DNA of 60,158 nt from a bacterium. Its GTDB lineage: Bacteria; Bacillota; Clostridia; Lachnospirales; Lachnospiraceae. Under the pieces are notes generated by a model, which saw nothing but the letters and a program-made list of their open reading frames with translations, was not told the DNA's origin and did no database searches. This document shows positions 33,133 to 39,634 of the stretch, piece after piece (position 1 is the stretch's first letter; each line of letters begins with the position of its first letter). Location of the stretch: the NCBI GenBank assembly GCA_030535455.1, contig JAUNJY010000027.1:1-60158 (forward strand), read 5' to 3'. The position numbers and the translations under genes were made by a program.

Positions 33133-33288
33133 TGTTTCACTTCCTTTGTAAGTGGGCGGCCTGACGTAACCGCCCTGGATTAAATAGGTCATGTTGCACT
33201 GTGATATGTTAAATGACCATTGGTGTTACTATGTAGCCCGTTAGACTGGTTTACAAGTTTCTAGTTTAATGTCGTCTCGGACAAAAAT

Positions 33289-33501
33289 TTATTCTAAAAA
33301 TATGACTTGCTGTCCTGCACTTATACGTGAAAATGCTCTTATGAATGCTTCTTTCGCCTTTTCTTCGTTTTCATATTTTCCTAGAACTTCAAAATTACAC
33401 ATAGTGCTTTCATATGCTTTGATACATTTATCATCAACATAGATACTTTCTACGCTTGTTGTATCGACTATCATTTTTCTATCTTTTGACATTACTAACA
33501 T
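33289..33501 (-). CDS. Small hypothetical phage protein
   Basis: 70 aa (MLVMSKDRKMIVDTTSVESI..., YENEEKAKEAFIRAFSRI). The beta-strand/helix order resembles small phage proteins of unknown function found widely in Firmicutes. The start overlaps the HNH gene stop by 7 bases. Confidence 0.6.
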   Translation of the reverse strand: MLVMSKDRKMIVDTTSVESIYVDDKCIKAYESTMCNFEVLGKYENEEKAKEAFIRAFSRISAGQQVIFLE

Positions 33502-34160
33502 TTTAATTTCTCCAATTCTTCAATCGATTTTTCATCTTCATAAATAATTCCGTATACATGATATTTGTTTGTGAAGTACTCAGCACCAATCTTATGGTAT
33601 TCTGTATGATGGTTTCGGCATAAGCACATCTTGCGGTGCTTGCTATCATCTATCTTCTTTCTGTTACGTCCTGCCCCTACCGCATCAACGTGATGTAAAT
33701 CTGCATGAGGTAATCCGCACACGCAACATATCTTCTCTTTAATACATTTATACATTGCATGGTCTATATCATCTGTCCTGTTAAGCAATGTATCTTGTAA
33801 CTGCACTCCATTCTCCAGACAGTAATCTAAAATACTATTTATGTACTCTCTAGCGGTATCCATGCTGCAATTACTTAGAGAAAAGTATTCGCATCCAGTA
33901 CGTGCTATATGGAAGTACTTAAGCCACTCTTTCTGCTCCTCTGGAAGATAACCGGTAAACTCACATATATCTTTTACTGTGGCATATATCTTCTTACGCT
34001 GTTCGTTTGAAATATGTCTACCATCATCGCAACGTATCTCTACATGCTTAAGCTGCTTATTTTGTATCCTCTCTTCCAGGTCTACACCCGGGACATAGAC
34101 TTTAAGCCATGTCCCTTCTTCATCGGTGTAATATCCTTTTAGTTTAGAAGTGTAGTGCAT
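33495..34160 (-). CDS. Putative HNH nuclease (HNHc_6 type)
   Basis: 221 aa. The C-terminal nuclease has CCVCGLPHADLHHVDAVGAG, a basic loop GRNRKKIDDSKHRK, and MCLCRNHHTEYHKIG: paired cysteines for zinc and the catalytic histidines. The N-terminal half (VDLEERIQNKQLKHVEIRCD) is typical of the phage family found next to ERF recombinases. Probable role in recombination or genome processing. Confidence 0.85.
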   Translation of the reverse strand: MHYTSKLKGYYTDEEGTWLKVYVPGVDLEERIQNKQLKHVEIRCDDGRHISNEQRKKIYATVKDICEFTGYLPEEQKEWLKYFHIARTGCEYFSLSNCSMDTAREYINSILDYCLENGVQLQDTLLNRTDDIDHAMYKCIKEKICCVCGLPHADLHHVDAVGAGRNRKKIDDSKHRKMCLCRNHHTEYHKIGAEYFTNKYHVYGIIYEDEKSIEELEKLKC

Positions 34161-34166
34161 TGATTA

Positions 34167-34790
34167 TCACGTCCTGTCTGGTAATGCTTCAAGTCTTGAC
34201 ATTGCAGATTTATAGTATTTCATAGGAATATCTTCGATTTTTTCAACTCCGCACATCTTTGCTACTGCTTCATTTGAATATCCGGTTCTGTCTGCTTGCT
34301 GTTTAAGAGTTGTTGCCATTGGTACTGATATTTTACTTTCGCCTGTTACTTTAGAAGTTTCAATGCTTAATTCTCTGTCCGGATCATCCATTTCCTCAGT
34401 AGGGATGCAGAATACTTGAAATAATGCGTATTTATAAGCTACTGACATTGCCTTATTACTTGCTTTATCTCCAGAGTCCATAGCTTCACCGATTACAATA
34501 GCAGGAACGCTACTACCGTCTTTTGTAAAGAATGTATATTTTACTTTCATTACAGAGTAGATTAATTTATTCCCTTTAGCTGTTACTCTCTCTTCTCTGT
34601 TATGCTCCAATACTTCCGGTGTAACAAATACCCCATGTTTTGACAGTAAAGGTTTCATTGCATTCATTACAGCATCAATTCCTCTAAATGCGTAATTTAC
34701 ATTAGTGTTTCTATCTTTCTTTTTCTCTACTGCTCCAAGTTCGTCCATAATATCTGAAATAGCTTTGTAGATCATTGGTGCTTCACTCAT
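34167..34790 (-). CDS. ERF-family single-strand annealing protein
   Basis: 207 aa. ERF signature: MIYKAISDIMDELGAVEKKK, NVNYAFRGIDAVMNAMKPLL, GEAMDSGDKASNKAMSVAYK, YALFQVFCIPTEEMDD. Anneals complementary single strands during phage recombination. Adjacent to DUF1351 and the HNH nuclease, a common three-gene set. Confidence 0.92.
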   Translation of the reverse strand: MSEAPMIYKAISDIMDELGAVEKKKDRNTNVNYAFRGIDAVMNAMKPLLSKHGVFVTPEVLEHNREERVTAKGNKLIYSVMKVKYTFFTKDGSSVPAIVIGEAMDSGDKASNKAMSVAYKYALFQVFCIPTEEMDDPDRELSIETSKVTGESKISVPMATTLKQQADRTGYSNEAVAKMCGVEKIEDIPMKYYKSAMSRLEALPDRT

Positions 34791-34803
34791 ACTCTTTTCC
34801 CCC

Positions 34804-35910
34804 TTATTTAATTGCTTCTAAAATTTCCATTGCAATATCACACATATAGCTATAATCATCACTCATAAAATGGTTTGTTAGAATTTCTGCAATTGCACTA
34901 ATTTCTCTATCTTCCTTAACTGTAATATCTTCTAACGGTTCAAGTTCGCTAAGTGGTTCAAGTTCTTTCGTCTGTGGTTCAAAGTCGAATGGAATATCGT
35001 CAACTACTGGTGGAAGTGGATCTTGTGGTTCTAACTCACCTAGGAAGTTAACTGGATCGTTTTGAACGATTGGTTCGGGCTCTACGATAGCAGCATTTAC
35101 TTTTTGGGTTTGCTCCTCTGCAATTCGCTGTCTTTCTTCTTCTCTAGCCTTTGCAGCTGCTTCCTCTGCAATTCTCTTACGTTCTAACTCTTCCTTGCGA
35201 ACTCTTTCAGCTTCTTCACGTCTAACTCTTTCAAGTTCTTCCTGGTGCTTACGTTCTTCGTCTTTCTTACGTCTTTCTTCTTCCTGGCGAATGATTTCTG
35301 CTTTCATACGTTCGTGTTCCTGGATAATGTTAATTGCATCGTATAACTGTTTCGTTTTAAGATATTTCTCAATAGCTTTGTCTGTAACATCACTGCCAAA
35401 TGCTTGAATTGCTTCGATATCCTTTAATCTTCCTTCAATGTATGTATCAATAGCAGTTCTAATAGACTTCATGGAAGTGCCTATATTACTTATCCATTTA
35501 GGATCCCAGCATTCATCTAGGCAAACATATTCGTTCCCTTCTGCTTTGTCATTAAAATAGTTCTGAATTGCAATTTTACGTTCCTGACGTTTCTCTTCTT
35601 CGTATTCCTTGATTTGTTTATCAATAGGTTCAACTGCTCCGTTGATAATTTCAATCAATTCCTTCGCTTGCTTGTCAAATTCTTCGTAAGGGATCATATG
35701 AGCTTTCTTCACTTCTTTACGTTTAGTATCTAGTGCTTTTGCTACCTTGCGAAGAGTTGCAACGTCATTTCTTGCAGAAACAATGTTACTATTGTCGTAC
35801 ACGATACCTTTATATTGATCCATTTCCACTGTTAAAGCGCTTTTGATTTCCTCAAAGTTAGCACTGATTACCGCTGCTTGTTGTTTTACTACTACGTTTA
35901 AATCGTTCAT
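34804..35910 (-). CDS. DUF1351 coiled-coil protein of the recombination module
   Basis: 368 aa. N-terminal DUF1351 (NDLNVVVKQQAAVISANFEE, VYDNSNIVSARNDVATLRKV, KKAHMIPYEEFDKQAK), then a long charged coiled coil (about residues 185-265, runs of ER/EE/KR) and an acidic end. Regularly found before ERF or RecT genes; function unknown. Confidence 0.85.
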   Translation of the reverse strand: MNDLNVVVKQQAAVISANFEEIKSALTVEMDQYKGIVYDNSNIVSARNDVATLRKVAKALDTKRKEVKKAHMIPYEEFDKQAKELIEIINGAVEPIDKQIKEYEEEKRQERKIAIQNYFNDKAEGNEYVCLDECWDPKWISNIGTSMKSIRTAIDTYIEGRLKDIEAIQAFGSDVTDKAIEKYLKTKQLYDAINIIQEHERMKAEIIRQEEERRKKDEERKHQEELERVRREEAERVRKEELERKRIAEEAAAKAREEERQRIAEEQTQKVNAAIVEPEPIVQNDPVNFLGELEPQDPLPPVVDDIPFDFEPQTKELEPLSELEPLEDITVKEDREISAIAEILTNHFMSDDYSYMCDIAMEILEAIK

Positions 35911-35912
35911 TA

Positions 35913-36050
35913 TTATTTTTCTCCTTTACTAATACATGTGTAAGTTTCATAGTTTCCAATTCTAACAAGGCATTTACTACAATAGCCTTCTTTATTACAT
36001 AAACATTCATCATGGATACATCTTGTAGGTTCCGGTTTAGTTGCTTTCAT
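35913..36050 (-). CDS. Small cysteine-rich phage protein
   Basis: 45 aa: MKATKPEPTRCIHDECLCNK, then EGYCSKCLVRIGNYETYTCI, ending SKGEK. Six cysteines, probably one zinc site. It overlaps the upstream stop by 14 bases and has GGGGG before the ATG. Its end carries the ribosome site of the DUF1351 gene. Confidence 0.6.
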   Translation of the reverse strand: MKATKPEPTRCIHDECLCNKEGYCSKCLVRIGNYETYTCISKGEK

Positions 36051-36339
36051 CAAGAACCCCCTGCAAATATGTTTCAATTACTCTGATCTGGTTTAGCATT
36101 ACCAGTTTTCCGGATGCTTCCGTTATATATAGATGCTTAATACACTCTGGAGTGTTCACCCATGCCGGTGGATATACAACCACTGATAATTCACCGTCAA
36201 CACTCCAGTAATTACAATCAACTTTGGTATTAGATGAACCGTTGTTGATAAGTTGAACTAAATCAAATATTTTTGAGTATGGCTTTTTCTTTTCTATTTC
36301 GATAACAGAGCCAATGCTTACGCATTCATTGTTTTGCAT
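36037..36339 (-). CDS. Hypothetical phage protein
   Basis: 100 aa (MQNNECVSIGSVIEIEKKKP..., DGELSVVVYPPAWVNTPECI). Coupled to the AbrB-like gene by a 1-base overlap. No family recognised. Confidence 0.55.
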   Translation of the reverse strand: MQNNECVSIGSVIEIEKKKPYSKIFDLVQLINNGSSNTKVDCNYWSVDGELSVVVYPPAWVNTPECIKHLYITEASGKLVMLNQIRVIETYLQGVLDESN

Positions 36340-36605
36340 TATCTAACCAACTCCTCTCTAAAATCCATAATGCATTTGTTGCATAACTTCATTCCACAAA
36401 GTTCTACAATAGCATTACTCTCTTTATGACAACACGCACACTCCATGTTTGGGTTATAAGGCTTTATGAAAATACCGCCGTCTTGTGGGATGATTTCGAA
36501 GTCCGCTCTATCGTATGGTTCCATTCCTAAAGTCTTTCTAATTTCAACTGGTAATACAATTCTTCCAAGTTTGTCTGATTTTCTTACATATGTTGCTTTT
36601 CTCAT
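36339..36605 (-). CDS. AbrB/SpoVT-like DNA-binding protein with zinc ribbon
   Basis: 88 aa. The swapped-hairpin domain is clear: VRKSDKLGRIVLPVEIRKTL followed by DRADFEIIPQDGGIFIKPYN. The tail has CACCHKE and CGMKLCNKC, a likely zinc site. Probably regulates phage early or host genes. AbrB-type factors control transition-state genes in Bacilli; here the target is unknown. Confidence 0.85.
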   Translation of the reverse strand: MRKATYVRKSDKLGRIVLPVEIRKTLGMEPYDRADFEIIPQDGGIFIKPYNPNMECACCHKESNAIVELCGMKLCNKCIMDFREELVR

Positions 36606-36651
36606 TTACTTTCCCTCCATTTACATTTATAATTTATACGAATAATTTTTC

Positions 36652-36861
36652 TTATCGGTCGAAGTCGTCTCCACACGCTTCGGCCGTTACTAATGAAATT
36701 AAATAGCTTGCAATCAGCATAATGATATAAACAATAGCTTCACTTGCTGCCTGTTCTACAGTAAGAACATCGCTGTCTAACCCACCAATTGCAAATAACA
36801 TTAATATTATTGACGATGTCATAGTTATACAAGAAACTGTATGTATTAATTTCTTTGTCAT
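36652..36861 (-). CDS. Small membrane protein
   Basis: 69 aa with two hydrophobic segments (CITMTSSIILMLFAIGGL; AIVYIIMLIASYLISLVTA) and an acidic end (CGDDFDR). Function unknown; overlaps the previous stop by one base. Confidence 0.5.
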   Translation of the reverse strand: MTKKLIHTVSCITMTSSIILMLFAIGGLDSDVLTVEQAASEAIVYIIMLIASYLISLVTAEACGDDFDR

Positions 36862-37100
36862 TAGTACACCCCCATCGCTTCAAGTAAATCTTCATAAAGA
36901 TAACCTATAATAAGTTCGCTAATACATCCGATTGCTTTTAACTTACATATAATTTCTATTGCAATTCTGCTTAATACTACATTGCTTGTAGTTACATCTG
37001 CTGTTCCTACTTCTGTTTCGATGATTACTTTAATCATTTTTTCGTGATGCTGTGGAAAGTTAATCCTCTCTCTTATTGCTTTTAAAATTTGTTCTTTCAT
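36861..37100 (-). CDS. Hypothetical phage protein
   Basis: 79 aa (MKEQILKAIRERINFPQHHE..., ISELIIGYLYEDLLEAMGVY). Helical with one hydrophobic strand. GGAGGG precedes the ATG. Unknown. Confidence 0.5.
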   Translation of the reverse strand: MKEQILKAIRERINFPQHHEKMIKVIIETEVGTADVTTSNVVLSRIAIEIICKLKAIGCISELIIGYLYEDLLEAMGVY

Positions 37101-37115
37101 GGTTTTTCCCTCCTA

Positions 37116-37304
37116 TTACATTCTTGCTTTTAATTCGTAATATTCACTATCATCAACATAATCTAATTCATGCAACACATGAAGCATGCCTTTGATTAAC
37201 ATTGTGTTTTCTCTTTCACATTTTGTTTTCATGCCAGTCTTACCATGATCTACATCATATCTGATACGTTCTACCAACTCTTTCGCTCTCTTGCTTTTAC
37301 TCAT
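37116..37304 (-). CDS. Small hypothetical phage protein
   Basis: 62 aa (MSKSKRAKELVERIRYDVDH..., LIKGMLHVLHELDYVDDSEY). Overlaps the antirepressor stop by 8 bases. Unknown. Confidence 0.5.
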   Translation of the reverse strand: MSKSKRAKELVERIRYDVDHGKTGMKTKCERENTMLIKGMLHVLHELDYVDDSEYYELKARM

Positions 37305-38064
37305 ACTTTATACCTCCTAAGAATTTATTAATAAAATACTGTTGCCCTTTACCAGTAACCTTTGTAGTTTTATTGATACTTGTATGCCCATCAGAATGGC
37401 TAATTACGGTTTCTTTAATATCAAATAGCTTTAATTCCATAGCCTTTTGTGTAGGACTATTCCAATCTGCTCCTTGACGTTTGATTAAGTAACCATTATT
37501 TCTTAACCATTCGAACAATCTCTTTTGCCCTATCTCAACACCATTCTGTTTAAGCAGCTTTGCTAAATCTCCGACAAGGATTGATGTATGGCTTGTACTA
37601 ACTGCATCAGCAAATAATGCTTTCGGTTTCATTTCCTCAATCTGCTTTCCGAACTCTGCTAATTTCCTGTCTGCAAGTTTTAGAGCCCTTGCCATTACCT
37701 TATTAGGGTCATTCCAATCTTTTTCTAACTGGATGAAACGCTGTCTAATTTCTTTCCCTGTTTCGGTCCTAGACATCATACAAATGTGTTTAGACATATC
37801 CAATGTCATTTTATAATCTTGTAAATCCTGTGTAATTCCATTTTGATTAGGGGCGGACTTACAGGTACACCCCGAAAAATCTTCTCCTTCAATAAACCCA
37901 TCACTATTTGTTTTGAACCATTCACTAAATCTTTTCTTAATACCTAATCTTTCATGTAACCGTCTAGCTGAAATAAGAATTTGTTCCTCACTTTCAACCA
38001 CTAAAAATTTTGGATCACTATCTTCATTAAATCTTTTAATGCTCTTTGTTTGTAATTGTTCCAT
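37297..38064 (-). CDS. Phage antirepressor (AntA/AntB and KilAC-type)
   Basis: 255 aa. The N-terminal AntA domain reads ESEEQILISARRLHERLGIK, KRFSEWFKTNSDGFIEGEDF and MTLDMSKHICMMSRTETGKE. The C-terminal DNA-binding ANT domain reads LVGDLAKLLKQNGVEIGQKR, LFEWLRNNGYLIKRQGADWN, and GQQYFINKFLGG at the end. Such proteins inactivate or bypass the prophage repressor. Placed soon after cro in the early operon. Confidence 0.9.
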   Translation of the reverse strand: MEQLQTKSIKRFNEDSDPKFLVVESEEQILISARRLHERLGIKKRFSEWFKTNSDGFIEGEDFSGCTCKSAPNQNGITQDLQDYKMTLDMSKHICMMSRTETGKEIRQRFIQLEKDWNDPNKVMARALKLADRKLAEFGKQIEEMKPKALFADAVSTSHTSILVGDLAKLLKQNGVEIGQKRLFEWLRNNGYLIKRQGADWNSPTQKAMELKLFDIKETVISHSDGHTSINKTTKVTGKGQQYFINKFLGGIKYE

Positions 38065-38078
38065 ACTATTTCCTCCTT

Positions 38079-38210
38079 TTATTTTCTGTTTGCTTTAGAT
38101 ATTATTTTCGCCTGCATAATATACAGCTCTTTAGTTTCTTCATTCATTGGAACTATGTAGCCTTTCAAAGAGGTTCTTCTCTCTCCGTTTTTCATGACAT
38201 GAATAATCAT
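38079..38210 (-). CDS. Small phage protein (BOW99_gp33-like)
   Basis: 43 aa from ATG 38210 (AAGGAG seven bases upstream): MIIHVMKNGERRTSLKGYIV, then PMNEETKELYIMQAKIISKA, ending NRK. The family name is from memory and tentative. It is the first gene downstream of the operator at 38231-38247. Confidence 0.55.
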   Translation of the reverse strand: MIIHVMKNGERRTSLKGYIVPMNEETKELYIMQAKIISKANRK

Positions 38211-38230
38211 AGTCACACTCCTTTGTTTTT

Positions 38231-38247
38231 TTATCATGTTATGATAA
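38231..38247. promoter_or_regulatory. Repressor-type operator downstream of cro
   Basis: TTATCAT-GTT-ATGATAA, a perfect 7-bp palindrome with the same half-site as the operators in the repressor-cro intergenic region; a further half-site (TATGATAAAA) overlaps the cro stop codon. It could give the repressor a second control point on early transcription or a looping partner. Confidence 0.6.
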
Positions 38248-38249
38248 TT

Positions 38250-38450
38250 TTATGATAAAAAAATATCGATTTTCTCATCATTACTTAAATCCAATAAGTC
38301 TGATAATTTACTTATTTCATCATACCAAAATCTTTTTGATCCATTCATCTTATTGCTAAATGATGCTGTACTTATTTCAATTGCATCTGCACATTGCTGG
38401 TAAGTCAATTGTCGTTCGACAATCTTCCCCTTTAGTTTGTTAAAATTCAC
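38250..38450 (-). CDS. Cro-like repressor
   Basis: 66 aa from GTG 38450 (AAAGGAG seven bases upstream). Reads MNFNKLKGKIVERQLTYQQC, with HTH helices in ADAIEISTASFSNKMNGSKR and a C-terminal helix (ISKLSDLLDLSNDEKIDIF). DUF739/Cro type. Transcribed leftward from the promoter at 38504-38532, divergent from the CI-like repressor. The longer frame to 38522 runs through the promoter and is not used. Confidence 0.8.
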   Translation of the reverse strand: MNFNKLKGKIVERQLTYQQCADAIEISTASFSNKMNGSKRFWYDEISKLSDLLDLSNDEKIDIFLS

Positions 38451-38475
38451 AAAATTACTCCTTTCTCCAATGTTT

Positions 38476-38604
38476 TTATCATATTGTGATAACTTGTGAC
38501 TTAATATTATCACCGTGTGCAAATTATGTCAACAACTTTTTTAAACTTTTTTATAATGTCATGATAATAATATTGAATGTCATTATAAAAAGTGATAATA
38601 TCAC
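38476..38604. promoter_or_regulatory. Divergent promoters and operator array of the lysogeny switch
   Basis: Leftward promoter for cro: TTGACA (38532-38527), 17 bases, TAATAT (38509-38504). Rightward promoter for the repressor: TTGAAT (38573-38578), 17 bases, TAATAT (38596-38601). Operator-like sites: TTATCA..TGATAA (38476-38492), ATTATCAC (38506-38513, on the cro -10), TGTCATGATAA (38557-38567), GTGATAATATCAC (38592-38604, on the repressor -10). Half-site consensus GTGATAA. Repressor and Cro probably both bind here. Confidence 0.75.
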
Positions 38605-38637
38605 TATAAAAGTTAGATTTAGAAAGGTGATAAATAA

Positions 38638-39129
38638 ATGGACATTTTCGAAAGATATAAATTAATGAATAATAAAGAATATGGATCATCAGATAAAGAA
38701 TATGTAGACGAAGAAAAAACATACAAAGCAATACCTTTAAATGATAAAGAATTATGTGTTCCAGAATATACATCAGATTATAATAGAGATTTAGGTAATA
38801 GAATACGATATAATAGAAAGCTAAAAGGTTTGACAATAAAAGAACTTGCAGATAAAGTTGGACTACATTTCTCTACTGCGCAAAAATATGAAGCTGGAAA
38901 AATTAAGAATGTTGATATTTCATTGATACAGAAATTTGCGGATGCATTAGATATAGAAGATAGTGTTTTATTAGGTTGGAATGATGAAAACAAAGAAGCC
39001 AGCAAAACAATTGCTAGCTCCTTAGATATTAACACGATAGATTATAAGTTTATGAAAATATACTCCTCTCTAACTGATCAGCAAAAAGAAGCTTTATTCG
39101 TAATTGCTTCACAATTAAAGAAAGACTAA
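38638..39129 (+). CDS. CI-like prophage repressor without self-cleavage domain
   Basis: 163 aa, ATG 38638 after GAAAGGTG. An unusual 50-residue N-terminal extension precedes an Xre HTH (RIRYNRKLKGLTIKELADKV, GLHFSTAQKYEAGKIKNVDI). A short tail ends YSSLTDQQKEALFVIASQLK. There is no S24/LexA-like peptidase (no Ser-Lys dyad region), so RecA-stimulated self-cleavage is not expected. Control by a separate antirepressor is likely. Autoregulated through the operators overlapping its promoter. Confidence 0.8.
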   Translation: MDIFERYKLMNNKEYGSSDKEYVDEEKTYKAIPLNDKELCVPEYTSDYNRDLGNRIRYNRKLKGLTIKELADKVGLHFSTAQKYEAGKIKNVDISLIQKFADALDIEDSVLLGWNDENKEASKTIASSLDINTIDYKFMKIYSSLTDQQKEALFVIASQLKKD

Positions 39130-39245
39130 TCTTGTTTCGTTTTTAATAATTCAGAAACGATGGTGAGAAGTTGTGAAATCACTTCCTGGTTGTTTAGTTT
39201 ATCAATCATTTGATGCAAAATGCGTTTAGAGTCTTCTATGTTCAT
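39126..39245 (-). CDS. 39-residue LexA-controlled peptide, candidate micro-antirepressor
   Basis: Reads MNIEDSKRILHQMIDKLNNQ, then EVISQLLTIVSELLKTKQD. ATG 39245 has GGGGGAG four bases upstream, a good promoter (39285-39313) and a LexA box (39265-39278) at the start of transcription. It converges on the repressor gene and overlaps its stop codon. The second half (LNNQ..ISQLLTIVSELLK..D) looks like the repressor C-terminus (LTDQQKEALFVIASQLKKD), which suggests binding by mimicry. Analogous to the LexA-regulated small antirepressors of Gifsy/Fels phages and to Tum of phage 186, but without sequence similarity known to me. Confidence 0.65.
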   Translation of the reverse strand: MNIEDSKRILHQMIDKLNNQEVISQLLTIVSELLKTKQD

Positions 39246-39264
39246 ATCGCTCCCCCTTATGTAT

Positions 39265-39278
39265 CGAACGTGTGTTCT
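39265..39278. promoter_or_regulatory. LexA (SOS) box
   Basis: CGAACGTGTGTTCT on the plus strand matches the Gram-positive LexA consensus CGAACRNRYGTTYC at all but the last position, with the palindrome GAAC-GTGT-GTTC. It sits directly at and after the predicted start of the minus-strand promoter, where LexA would block transcription. Confidence 0.8.
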
Positions 39279-39284
39279 GTTTTT

Positions 39285-39313
39285 ATTCTAATATATAAGT
39301 GTTTTAGTGTCAA
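39285..39313 (-). promoter_or_regulatory. Promoter of the 39-residue peptide gene
   Basis: Minus strand: TTGACA (39313-39308), 17 bases, TAGAAT (39290-39285). Consensus -35 and near-consensus -10; start expected near 39278, inside the LexA box. Confidence 0.75.
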
Positions 39314-39332
39314 TATGAACAATTATAAATGA

Positions 39333-39351
39333 TGCTTGCTATAAAGAGCAA
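39333..39351. promoter_or_regulatory. Second copy of the Xre/integrase operator
   Basis: TGCTTG-N8-AGCAA, the same as at 39599-39617. It overlaps the 3' end of the Xre gene and lies about 20 bases upstream of the -35 box of the SOS peptide promoter. It could let the Xre protein influence that promoter. Confidence 0.5.
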
Positions 39352-39548
39352 ATGGTAAATAATTCATTTACGTCAACCTCTAATGCATCTGCAATAGGAA
39401 CCAATGTTATTAATGTTGGATGTTGCTTATTGTTTTCAATAGCAGAAATAAACCCATTACTAACTCCACTCTTTTCTGCGAGTTGTCTTAATGTCAACCC
39501 TTTTTCTAGTCTAATCTTTTTTATATTATAAACTACTGTTTTTTGCAT
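39339..39548 (-). CDS. Small Xre-family regulator next to the integrase
   Basis: 69 aa, ATG 39548 after AGGAGAATT. It is nearly all HTH: NIKKIRLEKGLTLRQLAEKS, GVSNGFISAIENNKQHPTLI, TLVPIADALEVDVNELF. Divergent from the integrase with 86 bases between. The same operator word lies on each side of the gene, suggesting autoregulation and control of integrase expression. Confidence 0.85.
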   Translation of the reverse strand: MQKTVVYNIKKIRLEKGLTLRQLAEKSGVSNGFISAIENNKQHPTLITLVPIADALEVDVNELFTICSL

Positions 39549-39597
39549 ATATAATTCTCCTTATCAGAAGAATTATAGCATGATTAAATTACTTATT

Positions 39598-39617
39598 TTG
39601 CTTGTTATAGCAAGCAA
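39598..39617. promoter_or_regulatory. Palindromic operator between Xre gene and integrase
   Basis: TTGCTTG-TTATAG-CAAGCAA, 7-bp arms. Lies 17 bases upstream of the integrase start and next to the Xre promoter (a TATAAT on the minus strand at 39577-39572). Likely binding site of the Xre protein. Confidence 0.65.
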
Positions 39618-39634
39618 TAAAGGAGGTACTTCAT

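Noticed and set aside
33155-33176. GGGCGG/CCGCCC hairpin before rusA as a terminator
   Set aside because: No T-run follows on the minus strand and the gene downstream has its own ribosome site; kept only as a note.
38510-38836. 108-aa minus-strand frame across the lysogeny switch
   Set aside because: Covers promoters and operators and the start of the repressor gene; highly skewed composition (I, L, Y, F, H); no ribosome site.
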